From contig NZ_JAENJG010000001.1 in the NCBI RefSeq assembly GCF_016597785.1, forward strand, positions 310,001-374,000: a stretch of DNA of 64,000 nt, read 5' to 3'. A model generated the notes under the pieces. It was not told the DNA's origin, ran no database searches, and saw nothing but the letters and a program-made list of their open reading frames with translations. Position 1 is the stretch's first letter. Each line of letters begins with the position of its first letter. Below, one piece after another: positions 1 through 7,650 of the stretch. This stretch comes from Leucobacter sp. L43 (GTDB lineage Bacteria > Actinomycetota > Actinomycetes > Actinomycetales > Microbacteriaceae). The translations under genes were made by a program, and so were the position numbers.

Positions 1-642
1 GGCACGCAGCTCGCGCATCAAGTCGACGATGCGCACGAGGTCATCCGCCTCGAACGCGAGCAACCACTCGTAATCGCCCAGAGCGAACGACGCGACCGTA
101 TTGGCGAGCACGTCGCCGTAATCCCGTGCTGCCATGCCGTGCTCCCGGAGCATCTTGCCACGATCGGCGTCGGGAAGGAGATACCAGTCGCGGCCGCGCA
201 CGAAGGGGTACACGCACAAGAACTCCTTCGGCGCGTCACCGGCGAGGAACGCCGGCACGTGGCCGCGATTGAACTCTGCTGCTCGGTGCACGCCGATGTT
301 CGACCACACAGGAGAGAGGCGCCCCCGGCTCCACTCCCAGAGCGTTCGGTACGCGAGTTGCAGCGCGTCCGTCGTCGGCGCATACCACCAGACGAGCAGG
401 TCGGCGTCGGCCCGGAAGCCGGAGATGTCGTACCAGCCGCGGGTGACGAGCCCGTCGATGCGTTCAAGGGCAGCCAGCACCTCCGGCACGCTGCCCGGCG
501 CTGCCCCCGTGCTCCCTGAAACCCGCCCGTCTGCATGGGTGCGGTGCTCCTTGAACACGGCGTACATCGTGAAGTTCGTCGCCGCATTGATCTCCTCGGC
601 GACGTGCCGGTGGTCGACCTGCGGCCGGGCTCCCTCGTTCAT
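1..642 (-). CDS. hemQ: Coproheme decarboxylase HemQ (chlorite dismutase family), C-terminus cut by window edge
   Basis: The 214 visible codons run off the left edge. HemQ decarboxylates coproheme to heme b, using peroxide, as the last step of the coproporphyrin-dependent heme pathway of Gram-positive bacteria. The fold signature is visible: FTMYAVF near residue 24, WYDISGFRADADLLVWW at 70-86, and MLREHGMAAR at 164-173, whose His168 corresponds to the proximal heme ligand of the family. The ATG at 642 is chosen because GAAGGGAAG lies just upstream. Other heme genes would be expected beyond the left edge. Chlorite-degrading members of the same superfamily are unlikely given the actinobacterial context. 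Confidence 0.93.
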   Translation of the reverse strand, partial: MNEGARPQVDHRHVAEEINAATNFTMYAVFKEHRTHADGRVSGSTGAAPGSVPEVLAALERIDGLVTRGWYDISGFRADADLLVWWYAPTTDALQLAYRTLWEWSRGRLSPVWSNIGVHRAAEFNRGHVPAFLAGDAPKEFLCVYPFVRGRDWYLLPDADRGKMLREHGMAARDYGDVLANTVASFALGDYEWLLAFEADDLVRIVDLMRELRA

Positions 643-889
643 GCGGCTTCCCTTCTGACGTGAGCACGCAGTGCTCGTACTCCTGATCGCTTCCGCCGAA
701 CGCCAGGCGCGAGGCCTGGACGCGCGGTATCAGCAGCACGCTATCACTCCGCGCCCTGTACATCTGATGTGGCCACCCGTCCGTCGAAGCGCGAAACGTT
801 CCACCGCCACGCATATCGACGCACTCCTCTCCCATTCCGCGTCCGATAGCATTGACCCACCATCCATCCCCTGGTTCCAGAGGTTCGCT

Positions 890-1705
890 ATGACCACTCC
901 CGTGCGGGGCTCGCAGAAGGCGCGAGACACCCTCGACTACTTGCGCGAGAAAATCTCGTCGAGCGCGTGGGCCGTCGGCGACCTCATCCCCAGAGAGCCC
1001 GAGCTGATGGAGCTCATCGGCGTCGGCAAGTCGACCGTGCGCGAAGCGGTTCGCTCGCTCGCCGCCTTTGGAATGCTGGAGACCGTGCCCGGCGTCGGCA
1101 CGTTCGTGCGTTCGCGAACTCCCGTGAGCACGCTGCTCACCGAATTCCTCGGAGACCACGACCTCGAAGAGGTGCTCGTCTACCGGCGCTCCCTCGAGAT
1201 CGAGGCCGCTCAGCACGCTGCTGTGCACCGGAGCGAAACGCAGCTCGAGGCGCTGCGCGCCGCGGCCCTCCGCGATGAGCATGCGGAACGAGACGAAGTC
1301 ATCACGTGCGAGCAAAGCACGACCCCGGGCTCATTCCACCTGCTGGTCGTCGAGGCGAGCGGCAGCAAACTGCTGCTCGACCTGTATCTCGGCGTCATCT
1401 CCGTTCTGCAGCGCGCGCGCACGCAGGGCCGGGTGATCCTGGGCACCACGATCGAAACCATGCATCTCGACCACGGCGCCGTACTCCGAGCGATCGAAGC
1501 GCGAGACGTGCGCAACGCGGCGCACTCCATGGCCCTGCACGTCGACCGAGACCTCGGACTTCGCACGGACATGCTCGACTTCAGTCAGCACACGGAGCGC
1601 GCCGCCTCCCTCATCGGGGCGGGCTACGACCCCGGTGAGATCCCTGCACCCGTGCAGAATCCGCAGGCGGCCGCCGAGCTCGAAATCGATGCGCGCCGCG
1701 GCTAA
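890..1705 (+). CDS. GntR-family transcriptional regulator, FadR-like (HTH plus FCD-type ligand domain)
   Basis: About 271 aa. Residues 8-75 form a winged HTH of the GntR type, with the recognition helix in GVGKSTVREAVRSL and a wing ending GVGTFV. The remainder is an all-helical FCD-like domain that in this family binds small carboxylates, often through a metal held by Asp/His residues (FHLLVVEASGSKLLLDLY and a DHGAVLRAIEARD stretch are visible). The reading frame is open upstream to 671, but the ATG at 890 starts exactly at the HTH and follows AGAGG, so I prefer it. The gene is divergent from hemQ and immediately upstream of a tRNA; the effector cannot be deduced. Confidence 0.85.
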   Translation: MTTPVRGSQKARDTLDYLREKISSSAWAVGDLIPREPELMELIGVGKSTVREAVRSLAAFGMLETVPGVGTFVRSRTPVSTLLTEFLGDHDLEEVLVYRRSLEIEAAQHAAVHRSETQLEALRAAALRDEHAERDEVITCEQSTTPGSFHLLVVEASGSKLLLDLYLGVISVLQRARTQGRVILGTTIETMHLDHGAVLRAIEARDVRNAAHSMALHVDRDLGLRTDMLDFSQHTERAASLIGAGYDPGEIPAPVQNPQAAAELEIDARRG

Positions 1706-1723
1706 GATGAAACGGTTGCCCAG

Positions 1724-1797
1724 GGGGCGTTAGCTCAGTCGGTTAGAGCACTGGACTCATAATCCATCGGTCGCGGGTTCAAGTCCCGCACGCCCTA
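1724..1797 (+). tRNA. tRNA with anticodon CAU (elongator Met, or Ile2 after lysidine modification)
   Basis: A 74-nt cloverleaf: acceptor strands GGGGCGT and ACGCCCT (one G-U at the top), D arm, anticodon loop CTCATAA with anticodon CAT at 1758-1760, T arm GCGGG-TTCAAGT-CCCGC, discriminator A at 1797. CCA is not encoded. The outermost anticodon-stem pair (C1751, T1767) does not match. Whether it is Met or Ile2 cannot be settled by eye. Confidence 0.93.
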
Positions 1798-1805
1798 CTC
1801 CTTCG

Positions 1806-1831
1806 GCTCCCATCGCGTTCGCGGTGGGAGC
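1806..1831 (+). terminator. Hairpin directly after the tRNA
   Basis: GCTCCCATCG and CGGTGGGAGC form a 10-bp stem with one G-U pair around a short loop, followed by GTTT. The position 9 bp after the tRNA suits a terminator for it. Confidence 0.6.
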
Positions 1832-1837
1832 GTTTAC

Positions 1838-2374
1838 TTGAAGAGGTCGAGACATCTCGGTCCGCTGTTTGCCGATCAGGTAGCCGAGGGTCACGTCGAA
1901 CTCGCTTCCGAGATCACGTCTACGCCCTCCAAGCCCCCGGGGATTCTTGCTGAGACCCTCGGGATGCACTCCGGCGCGAACTACTGGCTCCTTTTGCAGG
2001 CCATGCAACGCCATCGTCCGCCGCTCGGCAGCGGGCAAAGCCCGTTTCCGCGGAAGGGAAGGCCGCGCGCGGCTCGTCTGCGAACCGCCCTCGATGATGC
2101 GCAGCGAATGAACATGCCGCCGCTGCAGGGCTCTGAGGAGCAGATCCCTTACGGCACCGAACTGCGCTACGACGCACTGCGGCTCTTGTACGAGGAGCTC
2201 GTGCAGTCAGAACGGATGACTGAGGACGAGTGCGACGAGAAAGTCACGACGCTCGCGCGCAGGATCAATCGGGCGAAGTTCTGGATCGAGCACCAGGAAT
2301 CGTCCGTCGACGATATCCTCCGGGATCTCGCTGACCCAGGTGATCAGAACATCGGCACGGAGAACCCGTTCTAG
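1838..2374 (+). CDS. Hypothetical protein, possible fusion over a HigA-like antitoxin remnant
   Basis: I do not recognise this as a whole. The frame is open for 178 aa, beginning TTG/ATG-like close to the tRNA terminator. Residues about 38-52 (LAETLGMHSGANYWLLLQAM) resemble the end of HigA-type antitoxins, where an LAxxLGTxxxxWLNLQ motif is typical, but the HTH before it is not convincing. The C-terminal 87 residues, from the ATG pair at 2108/2114, form a separate acidic helical segment with YDALRLLYEELVQSERM and a predicted coiled-coil-like stretch. The shorter product starting at 2108 may be the only real one; there is no clear ribosome binding site for either start. It is followed by a strong terminator. 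Confidence 0.45.
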   Translation: MKRSRHLGPLFADQVAEGHVELASEITSTPSKPPGILAETLGMHSGANYWLLLQAMQRHRPPLGSGQSPFPRKGRPRAARLRTALDDAQRMNMPPLQGSEEQIPYGTELRYDALRLLYEELVQSERMTEDECDEKVTTLARRINRAKFWIEHQESSVDDILRDLADPGDQNIGTENPF

Positions 2375-2402
2375 AAGGAACTGGGACACTCTCGTCCCTG
2401 AG

Positions 2403-2442
2403 AGAGCGCCCTGCCGCGGTAATAACCGTGGCAGGGCGCTCT
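2403..2442 (+). terminator. Strong hairpin terminator, first of a three-member family
   Basis: An 18-bp stem with one mismatch (2403-2420 with 2425-2442) and loop AATA. It begins AGAGC and ends GCTCT, like the hairpins at 4671 and 6933. It ends the gene at 1838-2374. Confidence 0.75.
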
Positions 2443-2967
2443 GGTGTCTGGCAGGGTCGCTTCGACGATGCGCCTCGTCACCACGAAGTGCGAGGAGCGA
2501 CCGCGATGCCAGCTTGTCAATTGGTCACACAACACGATAATGAATGTTCTCCGCCGCGACGGATCACTCGGCGGCTGCAGCCGGAAGCGACCCGACCGTC
2601 GTTCCCAAAGTGGACATGGCGCCTCGCGATCGAACCGACGTTCGCGATATGGTCGTTCTGTGTACCGCCTGTCGTCTGGTTAACGGGCCTGCGTCTCATC
2701 CGCGCAGGGTTCTCCCCGGAGGGTGTCTTCTCTGACCCTTCCTGACCCCGTCAGACCACCTCCGATCGCTCGCATCGCTCGGAACTCGCCGTACAGGAGG
2801 CCTCGTGGCCACCCTCTTCTTGCCGCATGCTCGGCGATCCCGGACGATTCGGGATCAGCCCGCCGCACGCGCACGCGACCCAACGAGCGGAACGGTGCCT
2901 TCTGCACGCAAGTCATTCCCACCGGACCCCTCGTCCCCTCCATTCCGGGGAAGAAAGCAGTACCCAC
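2443..2967 (+). other. Gene-poor 525-bp leader region upstream of the ABC-F gene
   Basis: No convincing gene. A GTG at 2805 with AGGAGG five bases before it opens a frame (VATLFLPHARRS...) that runs into the ABC-F gene in another phase, so it may be a translated upstream ORF. A hairpin GATCCCG (2836-2842) / CGGGATC (2850-2856) lies inside it. This arrangement recalls leader-controlled antibiotic-resistance genes, but that is inference. Confidence 0.35.
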
Positions 2968-4650
2968 ATGTCCCACCTCGAACTCACCGGCATCAGCTAT
3001 ACGCTGCCCGATGGCCGGCCACTCCTGAGCGACGTCGGATTCCGTGTTGGCAACGGCGCGAAAGTCGGCCTGATCGGCGCGAACGGCGCGGGGAAATCCA
3101 CGCTCCTCCGCATCATCGTCGGCGATGTGACCCCCGACGAGGGCGTCGTCTCCCGCGGCGGCACCGTCGGCGTGATGCGGCAGTTCTTCGCGTCGGGCAC
3201 TGTGCATGGGCTCTTGCTCTCGTTCGCGCCCGCAATCGTTCGGACGGCGGCGAAGCAGGTGCAGCGTGCAGAAGACGCGCTGCTCGAGAACACCGATCCA
3301 CTTCGTGAGGAGGCCGTCCAGATGAGCTACGCTCGCGTGCTCTCCGAATGGGGCGACGCGGGCGGCTACGAGATGGAGGTGCTGTGGGATGTCTGCACGA
3401 TCGCAGCGCTCGGCATCCCCTTCGATCGATGCCGTGATCGAGCGCTGACCTCACTGTCGGGAGGCGAGCAGAAACGGCTCGCTCTCGAGGCGCTGCTGCG
3501 CGGCGGCGATGACGTGCTCATCCTCGACGAACCGGACAACTATCTCGACGTGCCCGGAAAGCGCTGGTTGGAGGACCGCCTCCGCACCTCAGACAAGAGC
3601 GTGCTGTTCATCAGCCACGACCGCGAATTGCTCGCGCGCAGCGCTACCGGCATCGTCACGCTGGAGCTGGGCGCCGCAGGCAATACGGCGTGGACGCATC
3701 CCGGCTCGTTTGCGAGCTACCACACGGCTCGGGACGCCCGCTTTGCCCGACTCGAAGAGCTTCGGAAGCGCTGGGACGAGGAACACCAGAAGCTCAAGAC
3801 CCTCGTGCAGATGTACAAGGACAAGGCTGCCTACAACGCCGATATGGCGAGCCGGTACCGGGCCGCACACACACGTCTCGCCCGGTTTGAAGCGGCAGGG
3901 CCGCCAGAGGAGCGACCCCGTGAACAGGATCTCGTGATGCGACTCATGGGCGGGCGCACGGGCAAGAAAGCCATCGTGTGCCGCGAGCTCGAGCTGACGG
4001 GGCTGATGCTCCCGTTCGATCTCGGGGTCTGGTACGGCGACCGGGTCGCCGTCCTGGGTTCCAACGGGTCTGGCAAGTCCCACCTCCTTCGACTGCTCGC
4101 CGCGGGCGGCAGCGACCCCGAAACGGAGCATCTGCCCGGAAACGATGTGGTGATCGAACCGGTGCTCCACGAGGGCACCGCGAAACTCGGGGCCCGTGTG
4201 CGCCCTGGCTGGTTCGCGCAGACCCAAGGACGGCCGGACCTGGCCGGACGCACGCTCCTCGACATCCTCCACCGCGGCGATGATCACCGACAGGGGCTCC
4301 CCCGCGAGCAGGCGGCGCGGGCGCTCGCCCGCTACGAGCTCGCCGAGGCCTCGGAGCAGACGTTCGAAGCGCTATCCGGCGGGCAGCAAGCGCGGCTCCA
4401 GATCCTGCTCCTTGAGCTGAGCGGGGCCACCCTCCTGCTCTTGGACGAGCCGACCGACAACCTCGATCTCGTTTCGGCGGAGGCTCTTCAGCGCGCACTC
4501 CGCGCGTTTGACGGCACCGTGCTCGCCGTGACCCACGACCGCTGGTTCGCCCGTGACTTCGACCGATTCCTCATCTTCGGGCAGGACGGCGAAGTCACCG
4601 AGTCCGACGTCCCCGTGTGGGACGAAGGACGCGTACGGAGGGGACGGTAG
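2968..4650 (+). CDS. ABC-F family ATPase (ribosome-associated, possible antibiotic protection factor)
   Basis: 560 aa with two ABC ATPase domains and no membrane segments, the ABC-F layout. Domain 1 has Walker A GANGAGKST (about 37-45), signature LSGGEQKR and Walker B VLILDEPDNYLD. The interdomain linker is rich in Lys/Glu and helical (about 255-320), as in proteins that reach into the ribosomal P site. Domain 2 has Walker A GSNGSGKSH, signature LSGGQQAR and Walker B LLLLDEPTDNLD. Its Walker A ends in His where Thr/Ser is usual, which may weaken hydrolysis. The ATG at 2968 is preferred to the longer open frame because it starts at the first beta strand. Family members either protect ribosomes from antibiotics or act as translation factors; the long leader favours the first. 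Confidence 0.85.
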   Translation: MSHLELTGISYTLPDGRPLLSDVGFRVGNGAKVGLIGANGAGKSTLLRIIVGDVTPDEGVVSRGGTVGVMRQFFASGTVHGLLLSFAPAIVRTAAKQVQRAEDALLENTDPLREEAVQMSYARVLSEWGDAGGYEMEVLWDVCTIAALGIPFDRCRDRALTSLSGGEQKRLALEALLRGGDDVLILDEPDNYLDVPGKRWLEDRLRTSDKSVLFISHDRELLARSATGIVTLELGAAGNTAWTHPGSFASYHTARDARFARLEELRKRWDEEHQKLKTLVQMYKDKAAYNADMASRYRAAHTRLARFEAAGPPEERPREQDLVMRLMGGRTGKKAIVCRELELTGLMLPFDLGVWYGDRVAVLGSNGSGKSHLLRLLAAGGSDPETEHLPGNDVVIEPVLHEGTAKLGARVRPGWFAQTQGRPDLAGRTLLDILHRGDDHRQGLPREQAARALARYELAEASEQTFEALSGGQQARLQILLLELSGATLLLLDEPTDNLDLVSAEALQRALRAFDGTVLAVTHDRWFARDFDRFLIFGQDGEVTESDVPVWDEGRVRRGR

Positions 4651-4670
4651 GAGGATCCCCCACGCAAACC

Positions 4671-4710
4671 AGAGCACCCCGGCACGGTGCCAATCGTGCC
4701 GGGGCGCTCT
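4671..4710 (+). terminator. Hairpin terminator after the ABC-F gene
   Basis: Arms AGAGCACCCCGGCACG (4671-4686) and CGTGCCGGGGCGCTCT (4695-4710) pair with one mismatch. It belongs to the same family as 2403-2442 and 6933-6972 and lies in a duplicated segment. Confidence 0.75.
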
Positions 4711-4719
4711 GCGAAATTG

Positions 4720-4853
4720 ACGAGTGCTGATCTCAGTACGTCGGATCCGCCGATGGCGCCTACTGCTGGTGCTGCGAGACCTGAGCGGTGGGGGGCGTGC
4801 AGCGCATCGTGGGTAAACTCTTCGCGGGCGCGTACGTTCACCCATGCGGACAC
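4720..4853 (-). pseudogene. Truncated 3' end of a paralogue of the gene at 6994-7347
   Basis: Reading leftwards from 4853 gives AWVNVRAREEFTHDALHAP, closely matching the C-terminal part (DWVKRRAREQSTHDALHAP) of the protein at 6994-7347. The DNA similarity continues through CTGCTGGTGCTGCGA and CTCAGxACGTCGG into the terminator. It breaks off at about 4853, where AT-richer unrelated sequence starts, and the stop codon of the intact copy is lost. No start codon or N-terminal part is present, so this is a dead fragment. Confidence 0.75.
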
Positions 4854-4877
4854 CTGCCTACGAAGTTGCGTTCCCGT

Positions 4878-5279
4878 TCAGGGCTGGCATTCTGTGATCG
4901 CAAAGTACGGCTGGCATGTCGTGGTTCGGCTAAGGATCGTCCCGAGCAGTAATCCAGCAAGTATCGCAAAAATTGGTACTGCAATGAGCAAAATCGGATG
5001 CAGAAGTATGGTGCGTATTGCGGCGATTGCACATGCGATCACAGACATCGTCAGCGCAACGACGGCACCGATGAGACTGATAGCTTGTTCCGCCTCATCC
5101 GTCGTTGGCAGCTCAATGATCTGCCAGTTATAGATAGCGAAATCCCCGTTCATTACAAGCCAGAACGGGGAAATTACTGCCGCGATGGCGGAGAGTCCGG
5201 ATAGCAACCAGATGACTGCTGTGGACCCTCCGCCAACGGAACCAGTCGAGCTAGAGGTTTGCGAAATGACTCGTGCCAC
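4878..5279 (-). CDS. Hypothetical membrane protein, three to four transmembrane segments
   Basis: 133 aa, not recognised. After a Ser/Thr-rich start (MARVISQTSSSTGSVGGGST), hydrophobic segments lie near residues 20-43, 66-90 and 93-115, and the C-terminus carries two cysteines (TTTCQPYFAITECQP). The base composition is visibly AT-richer than the flanks and the codons are less GC-ending, suggesting transfer. It starts where the duplicated gene end at 4720-4853 breaks off and lies alone on the minus strand. Confidence 0.6.
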   Translation of the reverse strand: MARVISQTSSSTGSVGGGSTAVIWLLSGLSAIAAVISPFWLVMNGDFAIYNWQIIELPTTDEAEQAISLIGAVVALTMSVIACAIAAIRTILLHPILLIAVPIFAILAGLLLGTILSRTTTCQPYFAITECQP

Positions 5280-5524
5280 TTTCTAATCAGGTAGTGAAGC
5301 TGCGCTTTCTCCCGACCATAGATCAGCCCTCTGGGAGAGTCTCATCCGTTGTATGCCTGATCCCATGAAACGTCGCTCGATGTGAGCGTACGGATGCTGG
5401 ATGGCCCAACCCCACAGCAGGTCTCGGCGTTTTGTATCAAGACAAATATCGAAGTCTCGATTCTTTTGTCACGTTTCTGCCCTGTCGGTACAGGTAGTAA
5501 ATAACAAGGCGATGGGAGTGAGTC

Positions 5525-6391
5525 ATGAACGAACAGCTGGATGCGGATATTGATGCCCGATTGCGGCGTCAAGCGCGCCTCACCCCAGAAATGAGTGAGA
5601 GCACTTGCAGGCAGCTCGTGAACCGTGCCGAGGTTGAAGCGCGGGCTCGTCAGAAGCGGATCCGCATTGGGCTCATCGGGTCGCTGGCTGCAGTGATTGC
5701 ACTCGGGGTCCCGTCCGCGGCTGTCGCGAACGTCGTGTTTCAGGCACAGACAGGACGATTCAACGCGAGCGAGGAACAGCGAGCCTCATCCCCCGTTGAT
5801 GAGACGGAAAACGATTCCGACCTAGGCGTCTTCGACCCCGGCAGTGAAGGAGCACCGGGGGCAGAGTGGATCGACATGGGGGCCAGCGACCTCGACCAGT
5901 ACATCGCGTCCCGCGCGCCCCGAGATATCCCCCTTCCAGACGGTGTCACGTGGGATGACGCACTCGCCAACTTCTTCAGCAGGTTCGATCAGGACGCGTA
6001 CATCGCCTCAAACGATCTGGGCGGCAGCGGGCAAGTCGCGGCTGAAAGTCTCGTCGTCGACATCATGCTCGAGAACCAGGCACGACGAGAATGGCTTACA
6101 GCCTGGTTCGAGGCGTATGACCGCGAGGATGAGGCGATGATGAGCGAAGCGGGACTGGTGCTCGGCCAGTCAGCTGATTGGCCCGCTGAAGCGGCAAGTA
6201 CGCGAGGGGCCTATCTGGAGCAGATGCACGAGTGGGGACGCCTCATTGCAGCTGGGGACTACGAAGCCGCTCAGGCGTACGCCATTTACCACGAGTGGAG
6301 TGACTTCTCAGATGGCAAAGACTACTCAGACGTCAGCGGAGAAATACTGTCAGGTGCACGTGTGGCCGCTCCGGAAGCAGGCGATGAGTGA
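5525..6391 (+). CDS. Membrane-anchored protein paired with a sigma factor (possible anti-sigma factor)
   Basis: 288 aa with a charged cytosolic N-terminus (about 1-45), one membrane segment near 47-70 (IGLIGSLAAVIALGVPSAAVANVV) and an acidic extracytoplasmic part with no motif I know. The ATG follows GGGAG. The stop overlaps the GTG start of the sigma-factor gene, so the two are translationally coupled. This single-pass layout next to a sigma factor is that of an anti-sigma factor, though I see no zinc-binding HxxxCxxC motif. The order (partner first, sigma second) is the reverse of the common one. An effector or stress-sensing role is inference. Confidence 0.6.
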   Translation: MNEQLDADIDARLRRQARLTPEMSESTCRQLVNRAEVEARARQKRIRIGLIGSLAAVIALGVPSAAVANVVFQAQTGRFNASEEQRASSPVDETENDSDLGVFDPGSEGAPGAEWIDMGASDLDQYIASRAPRDIPLPDGVTWDDALANFFSRFDQDAYIASNDLGGSGQVAAESLVVDIMLENQARREWLTAWFEAYDREDEAMMSEAGLVLGQSADWPAEAASTRGAYLEQMHEWGRLIAAGDYEAAQAYAIYHEWSDFSDGKDYSDVSGEILSGARVAAPEAGDE

Positions 6392-6894
6392 GGCGCGCCA
6401 CATTCCAGGACGTTTCGACGACTGACATCCTGAAAGACTCGCTGTCGAAGATGGTGCCCGAACTCGTGGGGTACTTCAATCGACGGTTGGGTAATCTCGA
6501 CGATGCATCGGACGCTGCAGGAGACACGCTCGTAGAGGTTCTTCGATCTCCGCGGAAAGTCCCTTCTGATCCCGTGCGATTTCGGCAGTACGTTTTCGGA
6601 ATTGCGCGTCATGTCCTGGCGCGCAGTCGGCGCGGCAGGATCCGGCACAACGAGATCGCTGATCGTTTGAAGGCCGAGCTCGGGGCCTCTGAACAGTACG
6701 CTGCAATACCTGAAGACCCACTGCTCGCTGACGCGATCGGACGTCTGGGTGCGAAGGATCAAGAGCTACTGCTTCTGGTCGCATGGGAGGGGTTCAGCAT
6801 TGCGGACGCGGGCTCCACACTCGGCCTCAAGCCTGATGCTGCGAGGAAAAGATACTCGCGAATACGACAAGCACTCAGGACTCAGCTGGGTTGA
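6388..6894 (+). CDS. ECF-like RNA polymerase sigma factor
   Basis: 168 aa from the GTG at 6388. Residues about 10-85 hold region 2 (ELVGYFNRRLGNLDDASDAAGDTLVEVL and FRQYVFGIARHVLARSRR). Residues about 110-165 hold region 4, with LGAKDQELLLLVAWEGFSIADAGSTLGLKPDAARKRYSRIRQAL cut here for length at its ends, the usual HTH for the -35 element. It overlaps the upstream membrane-protein gene by four bases. A terminator follows at 6933. Expected role: directing transcription of a small regulon, released when the membrane partner is inactivated. Confidence 0.85.
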   Translation: MRRATFQDVSTTDILKDSLSKMVPELVGYFNRRLGNLDDASDAAGDTLVEVLRSPRKVPSDPVRFRQYVFGIARHVLARSRRGRIRHNEIADRLKAELGASEQYAAIPEDPLLADAIGRLGAKDQELLLLVAWEGFSIADAGSTLGLKPDAARKRYSRIRQALRTQLG

Positions 6895-6932
6895 GGTGAA
6901 AGACCCTCGCAATAGACGGTCCTACGTAGATC

Positions 6933-6972
6933 AGAGCACCCCGGCACGGTGGAAACCGTGCCGGGGTGCTCT
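6933..6972. terminator. Perfect 18-bp hairpin between convergent genes
   Basis: Arms 6933-6950 and 6955-6972 pair perfectly around GGAA. It can end both the sigma-factor transcript and the minus-strand pair at 6994-7650. It is a near copy of the hairpin at 4671-4710. Confidence 0.8.
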
Positions 6973-6993
6973 GAAGTGGGGCTTTCGCTGTTC

Positions 6994-7347
6994 TCAGCAC
7001 GTCGGCCTAGCCGAATGCGCTTGCTGCTGGTGCTGCGATGCCTGCGCGGGGGCGTGGAGTGCATCGTGGGTGGACTGTTCGCGGGCACGACGTTTCACCC
7101 AGTCGGCCGTGAATTCGATGAGTGCTTCGACTTCGTCCGTTTCGTAGGTGCGCGTCCCACGCAGCTCCCACCGGGCATCAGTGTGAGGCCGGGTGTGGTG
7201 GTCGACTTCCCACGAATTCGGGATGCGATCAGGGTCTGAGGAATCAGTACCGAGGTAATGTTCAGTCACGGCAAGGCAGCGATCCCCCGCGGTGTTCTCG
7301 ATGATGTAGCGGCCGGCGCCGAATGTCTCGGGATCATCTTCGTACAT
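6994..7347 (-). CDS. Hypothetical protein, distal gene of a two-gene unit
   Basis: 117 aa, not recognised. It is rich in charged and aromatic residues (MYEDDPETFGAGRYIIENTAGD; TEHYLGTDSSDPDRIPNSWEVDHH), with no signal peptide or membrane segment and a Gln/His/Ala-rich tail. Its ATG directly follows the TGA of the gene at 7348-7650, so the two are co-transcribed and probably coupled. A dead copy of its 3' end lies at 4720-4853. Small soluble pairs of this kind could be toxin-antitoxin or accessory genes, but I see no evidence for either. Confidence 0.6.
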   Translation of the reverse strand: MYEDDPETFGAGRYIIENTAGDRCLAVTEHYLGTDSSDPDRIPNSWEVDHHTRPHTDARWELRGTRTYETDEVEALIEFTADWVKRRAREQSTHDALHAPAQASQHQQQAHSARPTC

Positions 7348-7650
7348 TCAGACGGCTTTCTCGTGCCGCGCGGTGATGACCTGAAGCTCTTCAGTAAGCA
7401 GCATCATCGCCGCCTCGCGCGCGTGCCGTTGGCTGCTGGTCTCGAAGCCGAGTTTGACGTCCTGGTGCTCGTCGACGCGGAGGATGTAGCCGGCCTCGGT
7501 TTTCTGCATCCATCCGGTGAAGACCGTCTCACCGGATTCGTTGGTGAAATCGACTTTGCCGTAGTCGTCCGAGGCGGCGCCGTCGCCGGTCGACCAGGGC
7601 TTGGGTTCGAGCCGGTAACCGGAGTCATAGGCGTTCACGTTTTCGGGCAT
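7348..7650 (-). CDS. Hypothetical protein, proximal gene of a two-gene unit
   Basis: 100 aa, not recognised. It contains a stretch resembling a small beta-rich domain (GKVDFTNESGETVFTGWMQK, then GYILRVDEHQDVKLGF) and a helical end AREAAMMLLTEELQVITARHEKAV. The start follows AAGGAG. No membrane or secretion signal. It is stop-to-start adjacent with the downstream gene at 6994-7347. Confidence 0.6.
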   Translation of the reverse strand: MPENVNAYDSGYRLEPKPWSTGDGAASDDYGKVDFTNESGETVFTGWMQKTEAGYILRVDEHQDVKLGFETSSQRHAREAAMMLLTEELQVITARHEKAV

